A stretch of 64,000 bases of DNA from Caldilineaceae bacterium (GCA_020846635.1 JADLDO010000028.1:310001-374000); one strand, 5' to 3'. Shown: positions 42,380 to 52,596, numbered from the stretch's first letter. Translations and numbers: made by a program. The notes: a model not told the origin generated them from the letters alone.

Positions 42380-44347
42380 ATGTCTGTTCATGTTCGTTGG
42401 ACAGTGGTTTGGGTTCTGCTTCTGCTTGGCATCGTCGCCAGCCCCACCCTGTCGCCCGTTGCCTATGCCCAAGAGAAAACGCTGGTCTGGGAACGGTTTG
42501 ATGTTGATATAGAGGTTCTGCGCAACGGCACATTCGAAGTGTCAGAACACCAAACCATCCGCTTTACCAGTGGTAGCTTTAGAAACGGCTACCGCGATAT
42601 TCCCATCAATAACTTTGAATATATCGACGGCTGGGAGGTCACCGACGAGGACGGCAACGTCTATCGCCAGAGCAGCGGCGGCTCTGATCCCTATACCTTC
42701 ACCGTCGACGAGCAGGGCGGGCGCTATGTGGTGAACTGGTATTTCCCGCCCACCGCCAATGCTGCTGCGACCTATACACTGCGTTACACGGTGCATGGGG
42801 GCCTGCGTTTCTATGAGAATGGCGACCAGGTCTGGTGGAAGGCCATTTACGGCGACCGTAGCTTTCCTGTGCTGGCGGGACGGGTGCGCGTGGTTGTGCC
42901 AAACGGCGCGACCATCCAGGAGTGGGCCGCGTATATCAATGAGGCGGATGCGCGCGGGCCGGTGACAGCCATGCTTTTGGAGGGCAGCCAAGCCGTTACC
43001 TTTGACCTGCAAGAGAGGCTCAATGCCGGTGAGGAGCTTGAGGTACGCGTCGAGTTCACCCCGAATGTGGTGGATGGCGCGCCTGCTGCTTGGCAGGCTG
43101 CCGCCGATCAACGCGCCGCCGAGCGCGATGCGGAGCTGGCTTTTCAGCGACGCTGGGGGCCTGTGGCAACGTTGGCCCTCTGTGCGGTCGGTCTGCTCTT
43201 TGCCTTTGGTGGCCCGGCAGCGGTCTATGCTTTCTGGTACCGGCGTGGACGTGACAAGCCCGTCAGCCAGATCGCCGAATATCTGCCCGAACCCCCCTCA
43301 CCCCTCGCTCCTGGTTTGGCAGGGACCCTGATTGATGAGCGGGTGGACATGGAGGACATTATCGCCACGCTGATTGACCTGGCGCGGCGCAAGGCCATCA
43401 GCATCACCGAAGTGACCGAAGAAGGCTTTCTGCGCAGCGGCACAGATTTCATCTATCGCCGTGAACGCACCGATGTTCCTTTGCTTCCCTATGAGCAGAA
43501 ATTGCTTGACGCCCTCTTTGGCAACAAGGACGAAGTCGAGCTGTCGGAGTTGAAGAACAAGTTCTATACCAAGATCGACGGCATTAAGAAGAGTCTCTAT
43601 GAAGAAGCGGTCAAGCAAGGGCTGTTCCCTGTCAACCCCGACAGCGTGCGCTCCCAATTTGGCTGCCTGGGCATCGGCGCGCTGGTTTTGGCCGCACTCG
43701 TAGGCTTTGTCCTGGCAGGTTTTGCTGCGCCGCTGTCAGCCTTTGGCTTTGCCCCTGGCGTGGGCCTGGGCATAACGGCCATCGCCCTCATTGTGGTGGC
43801 CCAATTTATGCCGCGCAAGAGTGACAAGGGCGCTGAAGAAGCCGCGCGCTGGCAAGCCTTCAAGACCTATCTACGCAATATCGACAAATACAGCGACATC
43901 GAAGCCCAAAAAGAGATCTGGGATCGCTATCTGCCCTATGCCATTGCCTTTGGCGTAGACAAGCAGTATATGGCGAAGTTTGCCAAAGTCGATGCCCCGA
44001 TCCCTGGTTGGTACTTCCCCTCGCCCACCCTCTATGGCCCCTATCGTGGCTGGTATTATGGGACACCCTATGGCGTGCCGAATCCATCGTCGGGCGGCGG
44101 GCTCCCCCGTGAAGGGGGCGGCGGCTTGGGTGGCGGGTTGAGCGACGCAAGCCGTGGTATGGGGGCGAGCATGGCCGCTATGAGTGCCGGGCTAGGCACC
44201 ATGTTGTCGAGCGCCAGCAACACCTTCACCAGTCGCCCTGCCAGTTCCTCCTCTGGGGGTGGTTGGAGCGGCGGCGGGGGTGGTTTCTCCGGCGGCGGCT
44301 TTTCCGGGGGTGGCGGCGGGGGTGGTGGCGGCGGTGGTTTCCGCTAG
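42380..44347 (+). CDS. DUF2207 membrane protein
   Basis: Exported, membrane-anchored protein of unknown role, 655 residues. Signal peptide (1-30, ending AYA) precedes the DUF2207 beta-rich domain ([51 protein letters not shown], then WAAYINE). Membrane helices lie at about 260-285 and, as a pair, 425-475. Between them is a cytosolic segment with a winged-helix-like part ([19 protein letters not shown]). The C terminus is extremely Gly/Ser-rich ([14 protein letters not shown]). GGAGG lies five bases before the ATG. It begins a four-gene run ending with the SPFH protein. Confidence 0.88.
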   Translation: MSVHVRWTVVWVLLLLGIVASPTLSPVAYAQEKTLVWERFDVDIEVLRNGTFEVSEHQTIRFTSGSFRNGYRDIPINNFEYIDGWEVTDEDGNVYRQSSGGSDPYTFTVDEQGGRYVVNWYFPPTANAAATYTLRYTVHGGLRFYENGDQVWWKAIYGDRSFPVLAGRVRVVVPNGATIQEWAAYINEADARGPVTAMLLEGSQAVTFDLQERLNAGEELEVRVEFTPNVVDGAPAAWQAAADQRAAERDAELAFQRRWGPVATLALCAVGLLFAFGGPAAVYAFWYRRGRDKPVSQIAEYLPEPPSPLAPGLAGTLIDERVDMEDIIATLIDLARRKAISITEVTEEGFLRSGTDFIYRRERTDVPLLPYEQKLLDALFGNKDEVELSELKNKFYTKIDGIKKSLYEEAVKQGLFPVNPDSVRSQFGCLGIGALVLAALVGFVLAGFAAPLSAFGFAPGVGLGITAIALIVVAQFMPRKSDKGAEEAARWQAFKTYLRNIDKYSDIEAQKEIWDRYLPYAIAFGVDKQYMAKFAKVDAPIPGWYFPSPTLYGPYRGWYYGTPYGVPNPSSGGGLPREGGGGLGGGLSDASRGMGASMAAMSAGLGTMLSSASNTFTSRPASSSSGGGWSGGGGGFSGGGFSGGGGGGGGGGGFR

Positions 44348-44497
44348 CCATTCCATAGCAGGCATTAGCCTGTACGGACACAATCCATTGTGTCCCTCCC
44401 GCTGACAAAATGCACAATGGCAAGATGCGCGGCGACACGATGAGGTACATGGCGAATCCAATACGATGCAGATAAAGAGCCAGATAAGGAGTCGAGC

Positions 44498-45043
44498 ATG
44501 GTCGGTGGCGGAAAAATCGTTGGATTGGGATTGATGATCGGCAGCGTGGTAATCTTCCTGGCCTTTGCCGCATGGGCAGGTACAGCGTTGATGACTTCAG
44601 AGACTTCTTCCGGTGGGATGGTGCTGGGATTGGTGTTGGCGCTGGTCGTGTTGACGCCGCTTTTTGGCGTAGGGGTCTATCTATTCCGCTCCGGCACAGC
44701 CGAGCAAGGCCAGTATGCAGTTGTACAGCAGGAGCGCCGCATTTTGAACATCGTTCTGACCCAGGGGCAGGTGAGCATTGGCGAACTTGTCGCCGAGTTG
44801 CAGCAGCCCCGCGACAGCATCGAGGAGATGATCCGCGATCTGGTGGGCAAGCAATTGTTTAGTGGCGCAATCAACTGGGACAAGGGTATATTGTACAGCG
44901 TGGAAAGTCAGGCACTCACCGAAGGGCGCAAATGCCCCAACTGTGGCGGTGAACTTCAATTTGCCGGCAAAGGGTTAATCGTTTGCCCCTACTGTGGCAG
45001 TGAGGTTTTCTTGACCAAAAACGCCGCGGCAGCCACCGCCTGA
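44498..45043 (+). CDS. Membrane protein with winged helix and C-terminal zinc ribbon
   Basis: 181 residues, no named family. Two N-terminal membrane helices (about 7-30 and 42-64) are followed by a winged-helix-like domain (ERRILNIVLTQGQVSIGELVAELQQPRDSIEEMIRDLVGKQLF) and a four-cysteine zinc ribbon (CPNCGGEL, CPYCGSEVF). AAGGAG precedes the ATG at 44498. The order of domains suggests a membrane-bound sensor or scaffold facing the cytosol. It sits 150 bases after DUF2207 and before the helical and SPFH genes, so it probably belongs to the same machine. Confidence 0.75.
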   Translation: MVGGGKIVGLGLMIGSVVIFLAFAAWAGTALMTSETSSGGMVLGLVLALVVLTPLFGVGVYLFRSGTAEQGQYAVVQQERRILNIVLTQGQVSIGELVAELQQPRDSIEEMIRDLVGKQLFSGAINWDKGILYSVESQALTEGRKCPNCGGELQFAGKGLIVCPYCGSEVFLTKNAAAATA

Positions 45044-45098
45044 AACCAAAGTTGTCTTTTCGTTCGCGCGGATGAAAGTTTCATCAAGGAGGTAGCAG

Positions 45099-45680
45099 AT
45101 GTCGGATCAGTTTGTAGACGCAGCCAAAGAGCGAATGGGCGCCATTGAGCGCCTGCTAAAAGGCTTACCCGGAATTCGTGGTTATGTGGATAAGGAACTG
45201 CGCCGCGATGCCGACAAGCGAGTGCGCGACCTGATTGCTCAAGAGTTGGAGGTGCAAAAGCAGGCATTGCTCGAAATCCAGCGAACACTTCTCGAAGGCA
45301 ACGGTCTGTTATGGCTGGATAACGTCGATCAGGCGGTGCAGAAGCTCCAGATATTGATTGACCGTATCAAAACCGCCAGCTATGGCTATGCGGGGCTCTT
45401 TGACCCGGTGCGTGTGCGCGAGGAGGCGCTCAACGCGCTGCATCGCTTCGACCAGGCAGTCGCCGAGCGTACTGTGGATGTGAAGATGGCGGTAGATGGC
45501 CTGCGTAAAGCGGTGAACGAGAATGGCGACATTGGCAGCGCCATCCGCAAGGTGACTGACCTAATGGCGGAGTTGAACAATCTCTACACCAAGCGCCATG
45601 AAGCCATCCTTTCGCCAGGACTGTTGGAGACGCCGGGCTATATGAACGACACCGAGCAGTCCGATACGGTAGAGTCATAG
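45099..45680 (+). CDS. Helical/coiled-coil hypothetical protein
   Basis: 193 residues, soluble and almost all helical: IERLLKGLPGIRGYVDKELRRDADKRVRDLIAQEL reads as long amphipathic helices, and QALLEIQRTLL with LDNVDQAVQKLQILIDRI suggests coiled coil. The N-terminal GIRGYVDKE resembles the opening of proteins found next to SPFH genes in other bacteria, but I do not recognise a family. AAGGAGG lies seven bases before the ATG, a strong ribosome site. It ends 65 bases before the SPFH start, so the two are probably made together and may interact. Confidence 0.72.
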   Translation: MSDQFVDAAKERMGAIERLLKGLPGIRGYVDKELRRDADKRVRDLIAQELEVQKQALLEIQRTLLEGNGLLWLDNVDQAVQKLQILIDRIKTASYGYAGLFDPVRVREEALNALHRFDQAVAERTVDVKMAVDGLRKAVNENGDIGSAIRKVTDLMAELNNLYTKRHEAILSPGLLETPGYMNDTEQSDTVES

Positions 45681-45745
45681 AAGCTGGAAGAAACTGGAAT
45701 TCAACTGCGTAGTTGATTGCGTGGAAGACCGCAAAGGAGAAAAAC

Positions 45746-46801
45746 ATGCCGCGGATTATTGATGTAATTGAAGCCCCAAATCAGGGTGCAAATGAGCTGG
45801 TTGCCCGTGTCCCAGAGATTGGTTCGGGAGATTTCCGCCTGGGCAGCCAAGTCATTGTACGCGAAAGCCAACGCGCCATCTTCTATCGCGACGGCAAATC
45901 GCTGGACACCTTCCCGCCAGGCCGCCACACCATCACCACCATGAACCTGCCCATCCTCTCTGGGCTTTTGCGATTGGCAACCGGCGGCGACAATATGTTT
46001 ACCGCCGAAGTCTATTTCGTCAATATGCGCGAGTTTACGGATATGAAATGGGGCACGCCCCAACCGATCAGCCTGCGCGACACCGATCTGGGACTCGTGC
46101 GGCTGCGCGCCTTTGGTCAATACTCCATGCAGATCTCTGATCCCAAGCGCTTTGTGGATCAGATCGTGGGTACGCAAGGCATCTATACAACGGCCCAAAT
46201 TGAAGATTACCTGCGCAACGCCATCATCAGCCGCATGACCGATGTGTTGGGCGAGAACATGAAAAGTATCTTTGATCTCCCCCAACTCTTTGACGAGATC
46301 AGCGCCGGGATGCGGGCTAAGGTGCAGGACGATTTCACCGCCATGGGGATCGCGCTCAAGCAGTTTATGGTGGTCTCGATCAACCCGACCGAGGAGACAG
46401 CCAAAGCCATCGACGAACGTGCCAGCATGGGCGCAATCGGCAACATGGATGCCTACATGAAGTACAAGACTGCCCAGGCTGTGGGCGATGCCGCCCGATC
46501 GGGCGGCGGCACAGGTGAAGGGCTTGGTTTGGGCGCAGGGATCGGCATGGGCGCAGGCATGGCGGGGATGATCAGCCAGGCCATGTCGAGCAATCAACAG
46601 TCCCAACAGCCCGCCGCACCCTCGGCGAGTGGCGCAGCCGCCACCCCCGGTGTGATGACACTGGAGGAAGCGGCTTCCTATCTCAAGGTCAGCCCCGCCG
46701 ATGTCGAGGCCATCATCACCAGTGGTGATCTCAAGGCCCGCAAGATCGGCACGCAATATCGCATCAGCAAGGACGCCATCGACGCCTATCTAGCCGGCTA
46801 G
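45746..46801 (+). CDS. SPFH/Band 7 protein fused to an excisionase-type HTH
   Basis: 351 residues. The N-terminal part (MPRIIDVIEAPN, LGSQVIVRESQRAIFYRDGKSLDTFPPGRHTI, LRLRAFGQYSMQI) is a YdjI-like SPFH domain, followed by the usual helical region (AKVQDDFTAMGIALKQFMV). A Gly/Met-rich linker is at about 256-285. The last 50 residues (MTLEEAASYLKVSPADVEAIITSGDLKARKIG, YRISKDAIDAYL) are a MerR/excisionase-like helix-turn-helix. Related SPFH proteins normally end in zinc ribbons or SHOCT. No membrane helix is evident. AAAGGAG is six bases before the ATG at 45746. The HTH may bind DNA or a protein partner. Confidence 0.88.
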   Translation: MPRIIDVIEAPNQGANELVARVPEIGSGDFRLGSQVIVRESQRAIFYRDGKSLDTFPPGRHTITTMNLPILSGLLRLATGGDNMFTAEVYFVNMREFTDMKWGTPQPISLRDTDLGLVRLRAFGQYSMQISDPKRFVDQIVGTQGIYTTAQIEDYLRNAIISRMTDVLGENMKSIFDLPQLFDEISAGMRAKVQDDFTAMGIALKQFMVVSINPTEETAKAIDERASMGAIGNMDAYMKYKTAQAVGDAARSGGGTGEGLGLGAGIGMGAGMAGMISQAMSSNQQSQQPAAPSASGAAATPGVMTLEEAASYLKVSPADVEAIITSGDLKARKIGTQYRISKDAIDAYLAG

Positions 46802-46836
46802 TCACTAGCCACCTGATAGATCGCACTCTACTACTG

Positions 46837-46887
46837 CCCTCCCGGAAGCGGGGAGCCCGCTGGGCCGCTTCCGGGAGGGTTTTCTTT
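46837..46887 (+). terminator. Terminator of the SPFH cluster (dispersed palindrome, copy 4)
   Basis: CCCTCCCGGAAGCG (46837-46850) is the exact inverse of CGCTTCCGGGAGGG (46866-46879), then TTTTCTTTTC. The loop is in the opposite orientation to copy 1, i.e. the element is inverted here, yet still ends this transcript. Confidence 0.9.
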
Positions 46888-47136
46888 TCCCCTGTGCTTG
46901 CTCCACTTTTCAAACATTTGTGCTAACAGGGAACGTCCCGGCGTATCCCAGCGTTGGTTTGCACGTCTGTATTGGTGAATGGGCGCGCCTGCGCCCCTGC
47001 CGGACAGACCGAGCTTTACCAGTTGGGCTGTCCGTTTCTATCAAATTCTCTAGGTAGCATAGTACTGGACAGCCAGGAGAAAAAATATCTTGCTGTTGGC
47101 TGAATTTGATTTGCCCGGAAGGACGGTAGACAGCCC

Positions 47137-48156
47137 ATGAGACGATGGGAAATTCTGACCTGGGCCGGCATATTAGCAGTCTGCTTGGTGGTTGGCATTG
47201 TGGTGGGCCAATGGGCCGCGCCAGAGCCGGTGGTCGGCGTGGTGCGTTTTGAAGGCGCAATTGATTTTACCGCAGCCGATCAACTGGTCACTCTCCTGGA
47301 ACGAGCGCGCCAGGACCCCGCGGTGGCGGCAGTTGTGCTGGAGATCCGCAGCCCTGGCGGCATTGCGACGAGCAGCGAAAACATCTTCTATTCGATGCTG
47401 CGCCTGCGCGCGGAAAAGCCATTGGTCGTGGTGATCGATGGGATGGCTGCCAGTGGGGGCTATTATATGGCTGTGGCTGCCAACCGCATCTATGCACCGG
47501 CGAGCGCCTATGTCGGTAATATCGGCACACGCGGCCCCAGACCGCAAGATCCCTATATCAGCCCAGAGGAATTAAGCACCGGCCCCTATAAGCTTGCCGG
47601 GGGCAGCCGCTTTGACCAGATCTATCAACTGGATCTCATCAAAGAAGGCTTTGTCAATAACGTAATCGCCCAACGCCTCAATTCCCCCGTGAATCCACTC
47701 AAACTGGACAAGAGTACAGTGGAGGAAGGGCGGCTCTATTTGGGCAGCGAAGCTGTCGCCGTCGGTCTGATCGACCTGGAAGGGGCGCGCAGTGATGGCA
47801 TCCTGGGGGCCGCGGAATTGGCAGGATTGCGCCGCTATCGGGTGGTGCAACTGGACGATTATCTAGGGTTATCGCTCCAATTACAGCCCAACTACATGGA
47901 GACAATCTCCCAGTTGGCTGCCACTGCCGCGCCTGACACGATCTTTCTGCTCGACACGCGCATTGCTCTGCCGGGGATGATCGAGGGGGATGCACTGGAA
48001 AAGCATATGCTGCATCTGCGTGCCATTTCGCCCGCCTCCTGGGATCGTACCAGCGAACGCGACATACCGCGCACGACAACTCAAGAAATCGCGCCGGAGA
48101 GTTCCCCAGGGCAAACCCCTGGCTTGATGCCCGCGCCAGCAAAGGAGGGGTCGTGA
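47137..48156 (+). CDS. S49-family peptidase, SppA-like
   Basis: Membrane serine protease of the ClpP/crotonase fold, thought to degrade cleaved signal peptides. One N-terminal membrane helix (about 7-26). The catalytic Ser106 is in DGMAASGGYYMAVAAN and the general-base Lys152 in LSTGPYKLAGG, the normal Ser-Lys dyad. IRSPGGIATSSENIFY is the oxyanion segment. The C-terminal third, from about residue 240, is unusual, with a long linker and Pro-rich end. Length 339. The next gene starts in its stop codon (GTGA), so the two are coupled. Confidence 0.85.
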   Translation: MRRWEILTWAGILAVCLVVGIVVGQWAAPEPVVGVVRFEGAIDFTAADQLVTLLERARQDPAVAAVVLEIRSPGGIATSSENIFYSMLRLRAEKPLVVVIDGMAASGGYYMAVAANRIYAPASAYVGNIGTRGPRPQDPYISPEELSTGPYKLAGGSRFDQIYQLDLIKEGFVNNVIAQRLNSPVNPLKLDKSTVEEGRLYLGSEAVAVGLIDLEGARSDGILGAAELAGLRRYRVVQLDDYLGLSLQLQPNYMETISQLAATAAPDTIFLLDTRIALPGMIEGDALEKHMLHLRAISPASWDRTSERDIPRTTTQEIAPESSPGQTPGLMPAPAKEGS

Positions 48157-50729
48157 ACCGAAAGCTGACCTCACGTATTCTCTTAGCCGGAATTGCCCTG
48201 CTCCTGCTCCTGTCCCCGCTCTTTGTCCGTTCGGTGATCTGGGGCTTAAATAATCGCCCCTATGCCGTGGGACAAGTGCCGATTACCAGCGTCGCGGCCA
48301 CACCTGTCCCCACGAGCACACCTGCGCCACTGGTCGCCGACTCAATGCTCTTGGATACGCCCCTGCGTCCTGGGCCGGTGGTGGTGGATTTAGCGCATGG
48401 CAACCGGCTCACGCGCTCCCAGTTTGAACCGCTCGCCGCGGCGTTGGCCCGGCGCGGGGTGGGAACCCGTTTTTGGTTGAGTAACGTCGATGTCCTGTCG
48501 TTAACCAACTACTTGGACTTCCCCGACCAGTCGGAAACGCTGGCCCCCTTGCTCGAAGATGCCACCGCGCTGGTGGTCGTCAGCCCCTTCTTCCTCTGGA
48601 CGAAGGACGAGATCGCGCTCGTCGAACGCTTTGTGGCGGACGGTGGGCATCTGTTGATGATCAGCGACCCCGATGTGGTCGGCGATTTGGCCCAAGATAT
48701 CAATACGCTGGGTGAGCCGTTTGGGGTGGTCTATAACGACGACTACCTCTATGACACCACCACCAACGATGGCAACTATACCTTCATCTTTCCCGATGAC
48801 TATCGGGGAGAAGCTGAACGGTTGGCGACACGCCGGATTGCTTTCTATGGCGCGCGCAGCATCGGCGGCGAAGTGACGCCCCTCCTGCGCAGCGCGCATA
48901 CCACGCTCAGCAGCATCCGCTCCGGCCTCACCAACTTTACTACGATGGCGTTGGGCGGGCTGGAGTCACGCGGGACATTGGGCGGAGTACTCGCCTTGAG
49001 TGATTTCGATGTACTGACCAACTCCTATGTTGAACGGCATGATAACCACGAATTGGTGGAGTTTGTGGCGGGCTTTTTAGCCGCGGCCCAACGCAAGGAT
49101 ACGATCACCGACTTCCCTGCCTATCTTGGTAAAGAGGTAGCGTTGATCTTTGGTAATGCCGAAGCAGTAGACGCTCAGATCTTGCTCGAAGGGGCGCGCC
49201 TTCAACGCAGCTTGGAACTGACCGGGCGCTCGCTGCGTCTGGCGGGTAGTGACCTGCTGACGACGACTTTGTCACCCGGTTCCGTTCCTCCCAATGTCGA
49301 TCTGATCGCGCTGGCTGATTATGCCATGATCGATGATCAGACGAGCCTGCTGCGCGAGCTTGGCTTCAGACGGGTGGAGGTCACGCCAACGCCGGAAGCT
49401 ACAATACCACCGACTCCCACCAGCACTGAGACAGTGACAGCCACGGTCACTCCGACGGCTACGCCTTCTCTCACCGATCCGAATCTTATCGATCCGGAGG
49501 AGAATGAGAGTTCAGACGAGACGAGTGCAACAACGGGCGCAGCGAAGAACGATAGTGCGGCAGGTGGCACAGGCGATCTCTCCATTTCAGCCCAGATTAC
49601 GCCCAGCGAAACGGTCACGCCGACTGGAACAATCACACCCGATCTACCGCTGCCCACGAAATCGATTACAGGAACCATTACGCCGGAGGTGACAGGAGCC
49701 CCCGAAACGCCAACACCGAGCCCGACACCCTTTGTGATGCCAACACCAGAGCAAGCGCCTGTCGTCTATTTGGAAAGGATGGATGGCTTACGTTTGGTGG
49801 CACGCCAGACTGTGATCATCGCCCAGTTGTCGCTTGGTGGGCAGCATCGCATCGTTGCGGTCTTGGGCCACGATAATGCCGGGATTCAAAACGGGGTCGA
49901 GCGGTTGATGAGCGGCGACTACACGGGCTGTCTGACCGGCGCGGACCTGGTGGTTTGCTCCTTCGAGGGCAGCCCTGAACCTACGCCAATGGCGGCTCCC
50001 GCGCAATCGACAACCGTCCCCTCGCCATCCACAGAGGGCACTCCCGCTCCAGATGCGACGCCTGCACCAGGGCCGAGCAGCCCGGAGGGAAGTTCTAGCA
50101 TCTTGATCGTGGACGACAATGACAACGCCAATCCGAATGACGCCAGCGAAGCAGATACCTATCTGTTGGCACTGACCCAGGCGGGCTATTCGCCAACGCT
50201 CTGGTCTACCGCTGACCAGGATTTGCCGCCAACCGAGGAAGTTCTCAAGTATCGTTGGGTGATCTGGAGCAGCGGCGGCTATGAAAATGGCGGCCCAGGT
50301 GTCAGCGACCTGGAGGTATTGTACAACTATATCAACAATGGCGGGTGGCTGACCGTCAGCAGTCGCCGTCCCTTCTTCGCCATGAGCCGGGAAGATGCGT
50401 CGGTCATTGTCGATGTCGTTGTCGAGAATGGGGTTCCCGAATTGGTCAAGGGGCTGCCTTCTGAAACGATTGAGCTTGGCAATGGGCTGCCTCCTGTGAT
50501 CCCGCTGGTTCTCAGTGATGAGACAAACAGCAACCTGGTGGCGCTGCGCCGTGGGCCTAACAGCGGCGATGCTGGCGCGCCTTTGCTCTTTGTGGCGACT
50601 GATGAAGGTTCCCCCGATGCAACCGGGGCGCGGCTCATGGTCCTGGGCATGGCGCTAACCTGGCTGCCCGATGGCTATGACATTCAACTGGTGCAGAACA
50701 TGGCCGATGTGATGATGGTGGAAAAATAA
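48153..50729 (+). CDS. DUF4350-like exported protein with Thr/Pro-rich linker
   Basis: 858 residues, one N-terminal helix (about 9-28) and the rest outside. The first domain (about 70-330: VVVDLAHGNRLTRSQFEPLAAAL, DATALVVVSPFFLWTKDEIALVERFVADGGHLLMISDPD) has the Rossmann-like pattern of DUF4350/GldG-type proteins. A long linker at about 405-540 is Thr/Pro/Glu-rich. A second similar domain at about 645-858 has SILIVDDND and WVIWSSGGYENGGPGVSDLEVLYNYINNGGWL. The GTG start at 48153 overlaps the S49 stop. Function is unknown; coupling suggests work with the peptidase. Confidence 0.75.
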   Translation: MNRKLTSRILLAGIALLLLLSPLFVRSVIWGLNNRPYAVGQVPITSVAATPVPTSTPAPLVADSMLLDTPLRPGPVVVDLAHGNRLTRSQFEPLAAALARRGVGTRFWLSNVDVLSLTNYLDFPDQSETLAPLLEDATALVVVSPFFLWTKDEIALVERFVADGGHLLMISDPDVVGDLAQDINTLGEPFGVVYNDDYLYDTTTNDGNYTFIFPDDYRGEAERLATRRIAFYGARSIGGEVTPLLRSAHTTLSSIRSGLTNFTTMALGGLESRGTLGGVLALSDFDVLTNSYVERHDNHELVEFVAGFLAAAQRKDTITDFPAYLGKEVALIFGNAEAVDAQILLEGARLQRSLELTGRSLRLAGSDLLTTTLSPGSVPPNVDLIALADYAMIDDQTSLLRELGFRRVEVTPTPEATIPPTPTSTETVTATVTPTATPSLTDPNLIDPEENESSDETSATTGAAKNDSAAGGTGDLSISAQITPSETVTPTGTITPDLPLPTKSITGTITPEVTGAPETPTPSPTPFVMPTPEQAPVVYLERMDGLRLVARQTVIIAQLSLGGQHRIVAVLGHDNAGIQNGVERLMSGDYTGCLTGADLVVCSFEGSPEPTPMAAPAQSTTVPSPSTEGTPAPDATPAPGPSSPEGSSSILIVDDNDNANPNDASEADTYLLALTQAGYSPTLWSTADQDLPPTEEVLKYRWVIWSSGGYENGGPGVSDLEVLYNYINNGGWLTVSSRRPFFAMSREDASVIVDVVVENGVPELVKGLPSETIELGNGLPPVIPLVLSDETNSNLVALRRGPNSGDAGAPLLFVATDEGSPDATGARLMVLGMALTWLPDGYDIQLVQNMADVMMVEK

Positions 50730-50763
50730 ACCTACAAAGGGATAGGTATGCATCTCCCTTTGA

Positions 50764-51780
50764 CTACTGGCTAATCCCAGGCAAAAATATCCGTTGCTCC
50801 TGGTCACCCCCGCCTGGCGCATCGGGTGTCGCGGTCGGCGTGGGCGTATGAGTTGGTCCCGTATCGATACCAACACAGTCGGCGCTGCCCGCATCGGTGA
50901 AGGTCTGCCCAGCCACCGGAATGAACTGCCAATCATAGCGGGTCGGATGGAGCGTTAACCTCAGTACTCCCCATGTATCACTGTTACGCACTTCACTGTT
51001 GGGCTGGATGGTGCCAAAGGGGTGTACGTTAGCGCCCCCGGTGCCGACGACAAACTCACGGATACCGCGCTGCGGGTCTGCCTCTCCATCGGGGTTCTGC
51101 GGCGCAAACCTCTCATAGTCATGATCATGCCCGTTGAGCACCAAGTCAGCCCCGTACTCGTAGAGCGCCTTCCAAAAGGGAGCCGTCTTTGGATTACTGC
51201 CATGTGAACTGCCGGAACTAAAGCGGGGCTTGTGCCAATATGCCAGTGTACAGTTACTCTGATTCGCAGCCAGATCGTTACGCAGCCACTGCACCTGCGC
51301 CGAATCCTCGGTCATCTCATTTTCGCTGTTGAGGACAATGATGTGCCAGTCGCCCAAGTTGTAGGCATAGTAGCCCTTACAGTTATCGGTGCAGTTGGTA
51401 TCGAGCGGGGAGGCTGCCTCACCAAAGTAGGCGTAGTAGCCGGGCGCACCTGTGCTATGATAGTCGTGGTTCCCCGGCGCAGGGCGGGTGCGGGCCTTAT
51501 GACGACCCCAGGCCGGTTCATAGCACTCCTTGAACTCGTCTAGCGTGCCGTCCGGGTAGACATTGTCGCCCAGCGTGAAAACGGTCCCCTCTATGCCATC
51601 GAGCAGATTGGCGGTTGCATCGTCCTGCTGCTGACGGCAACTGCTGATATCGCCCGCTCCGACCAAGACCGGATCGCCATTTTGCGCCTGCGCTATCTTG
51701 GAGACGGGGACGGAACAACCTAAAACCAGCCCGCTCAAGCACACTGCGAACAGGAAGAAAGAAGTTTTCAGGGTACGCAT
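50764..51780 (-). CDS. Metallophosphoesterase lipoprotein
   Basis: Secreted calcineurin-like phosphatase. Lipobox at LVLGC, after MRTLKTSFFLFAVCLSG. Metal-binding motifs are complete: GAGDISS, LGDNVYPDG, PGNHDYH, YWHKPRF and NGHDHDYERF. This pattern is of the purple-acid-phosphatase-like branch. The C-terminal 30 residues are a Thr/Pro spacer ending in an IFLPGISQ segment. The ATG at 51780 has GGGGGA six bases upstream; the frame is open to 51807. It starts two bases after the DUF2231 stop, so the two are coupled. The phosphate source is unknown. Confidence 0.9.
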   Translation of the reverse strand: MRTLKTSFFLFAVCLSGLVLGCSVPVSKIAQAQNGDPVLVGAGDISSCRQQQDDATANLLDGIEGTVFTLGDNVYPDGTLDEFKECYEPAWGRHKARTRPAPGNHDYHSTGAPGYYAYFGEAASPLDTNCTDNCKGYYAYNLGDWHIIVLNSENEMTEDSAQVQWLRNDLAANQSNCTLAYWHKPRFSSGSSHGSNPKTAPFWKALYEYGADLVLNGHDHDYERFAPQNPDGEADPQRGIREFVVGTGGANVHPFGTIQPNSEVRNSDTWGVLRLTLHPTRYDWQFIPVAGQTFTDAGSADCVGIDTGPTHTPTPTATPDAPGGGDQEQRIFLPGISQ

Positions 51781-51782
51781 GT

Positions 51783-52250
51783 TTATTCCCCCACATTGAC
51801 TCCCCATGTATAGACCAACTGTCCGCCCAGCCAGCCGCCAAGCGCCACCAATGCCATCCCAAGCAGCAGCAGCAGGCTCAGCCAGAGGCGCGCGCCAGGC
51901 ACATCCAGCAAATCAGCAGGATCGGTGGCGCTGCGGCGATTGCGATGCAGCCAGACGCGATAGAAAAGCGCCGCATAGACCACGATCAGCGCCAGCCCAC
52001 TGCTGATATGACCGTTCAGGACAGGAGTATAGGGGGCTTGTGGAGGAAGATTGCCCTGCGCCAGCAGCCCGGTGAGCGCCGCCACCCCCGCGCCTATCCA
52101 TCCTAACATCAACAACCACCATGTCAAGATACGCAATTCGGGTCGTTGCTTCCACCAAAGATAGAGCAAGCCAGCAAGGCTGCCCACAAGTAGCAGGGCA
52201 ATGGGAAAATGCACAGTTGCAGGATGCAGCGTAATGAGGTTTATTGGCAT
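51783..52250 (-). CDS. DUF2231 membrane protein
   Basis: 155 residues with four membrane helices and the DUF2231 mark HPATVHFPIALLLVGS at the N terminus, whose histidines may bind heme or metal. LNGHISSGLALIVVYAALFY adds another conserved His. Function is not established; some members accompany cytochromes. The ATG at 52250 has no clear ribosome site. The stop is two bases from the phosphatase start, so they share a transcript. Confidence 0.85.
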   Translation of the reverse strand: MPINLITLHPATVHFPIALLLVGSLAGLLYLWWKQRPELRILTWWLLMLGWIGAGVAALTGLLAQGNLPPQAPYTPVLNGHISSGLALIVVYAALFYRVWLHRNRRSATDPADLLDVPGARLWLSLLLLLGMALVALGGWLGGQLVYTWGVNVGE

Positions 52251-52596
52251 AGTGAAGATTTCGTTCTATAGGTCTTTATTAGGTCGGTTTTGTATGGATA
52301 CTTATGGTGCTTATATAGATACAGCGGATGGACCTTGTTTCTGTTCCTGATCCAATCGGGGTTTCGCATGTTATCATAGAGCTGTCATCTGATTTTAAGG
52401 CAAGATTTAGCAATAGGTAGCAAAGTATTGATCGCGAAAGAGCTATGAAATCAGACAAGCTCTCGTTGATCGTTCATCTTCCCTGATCATCGTCATCGTT
52501 GTCTTGCCGCTGCTGGGCGCATTTCGTTCTTTTCTTCTCTTTGTGCGAAATCATTGTTTTGCTTCTGGTATAGAGCCGGAAAGAAGGGTTGTACTC
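52251..52596. other. Divergent promoter region DUF2231 / msrP
   Basis: 346 bases without a gene. A TTATCAT element near 52370 may be a minus-10 for msrP; no good minus-35 is spaced from it, so I leave promoters unplaced. Confidence 0.4.
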
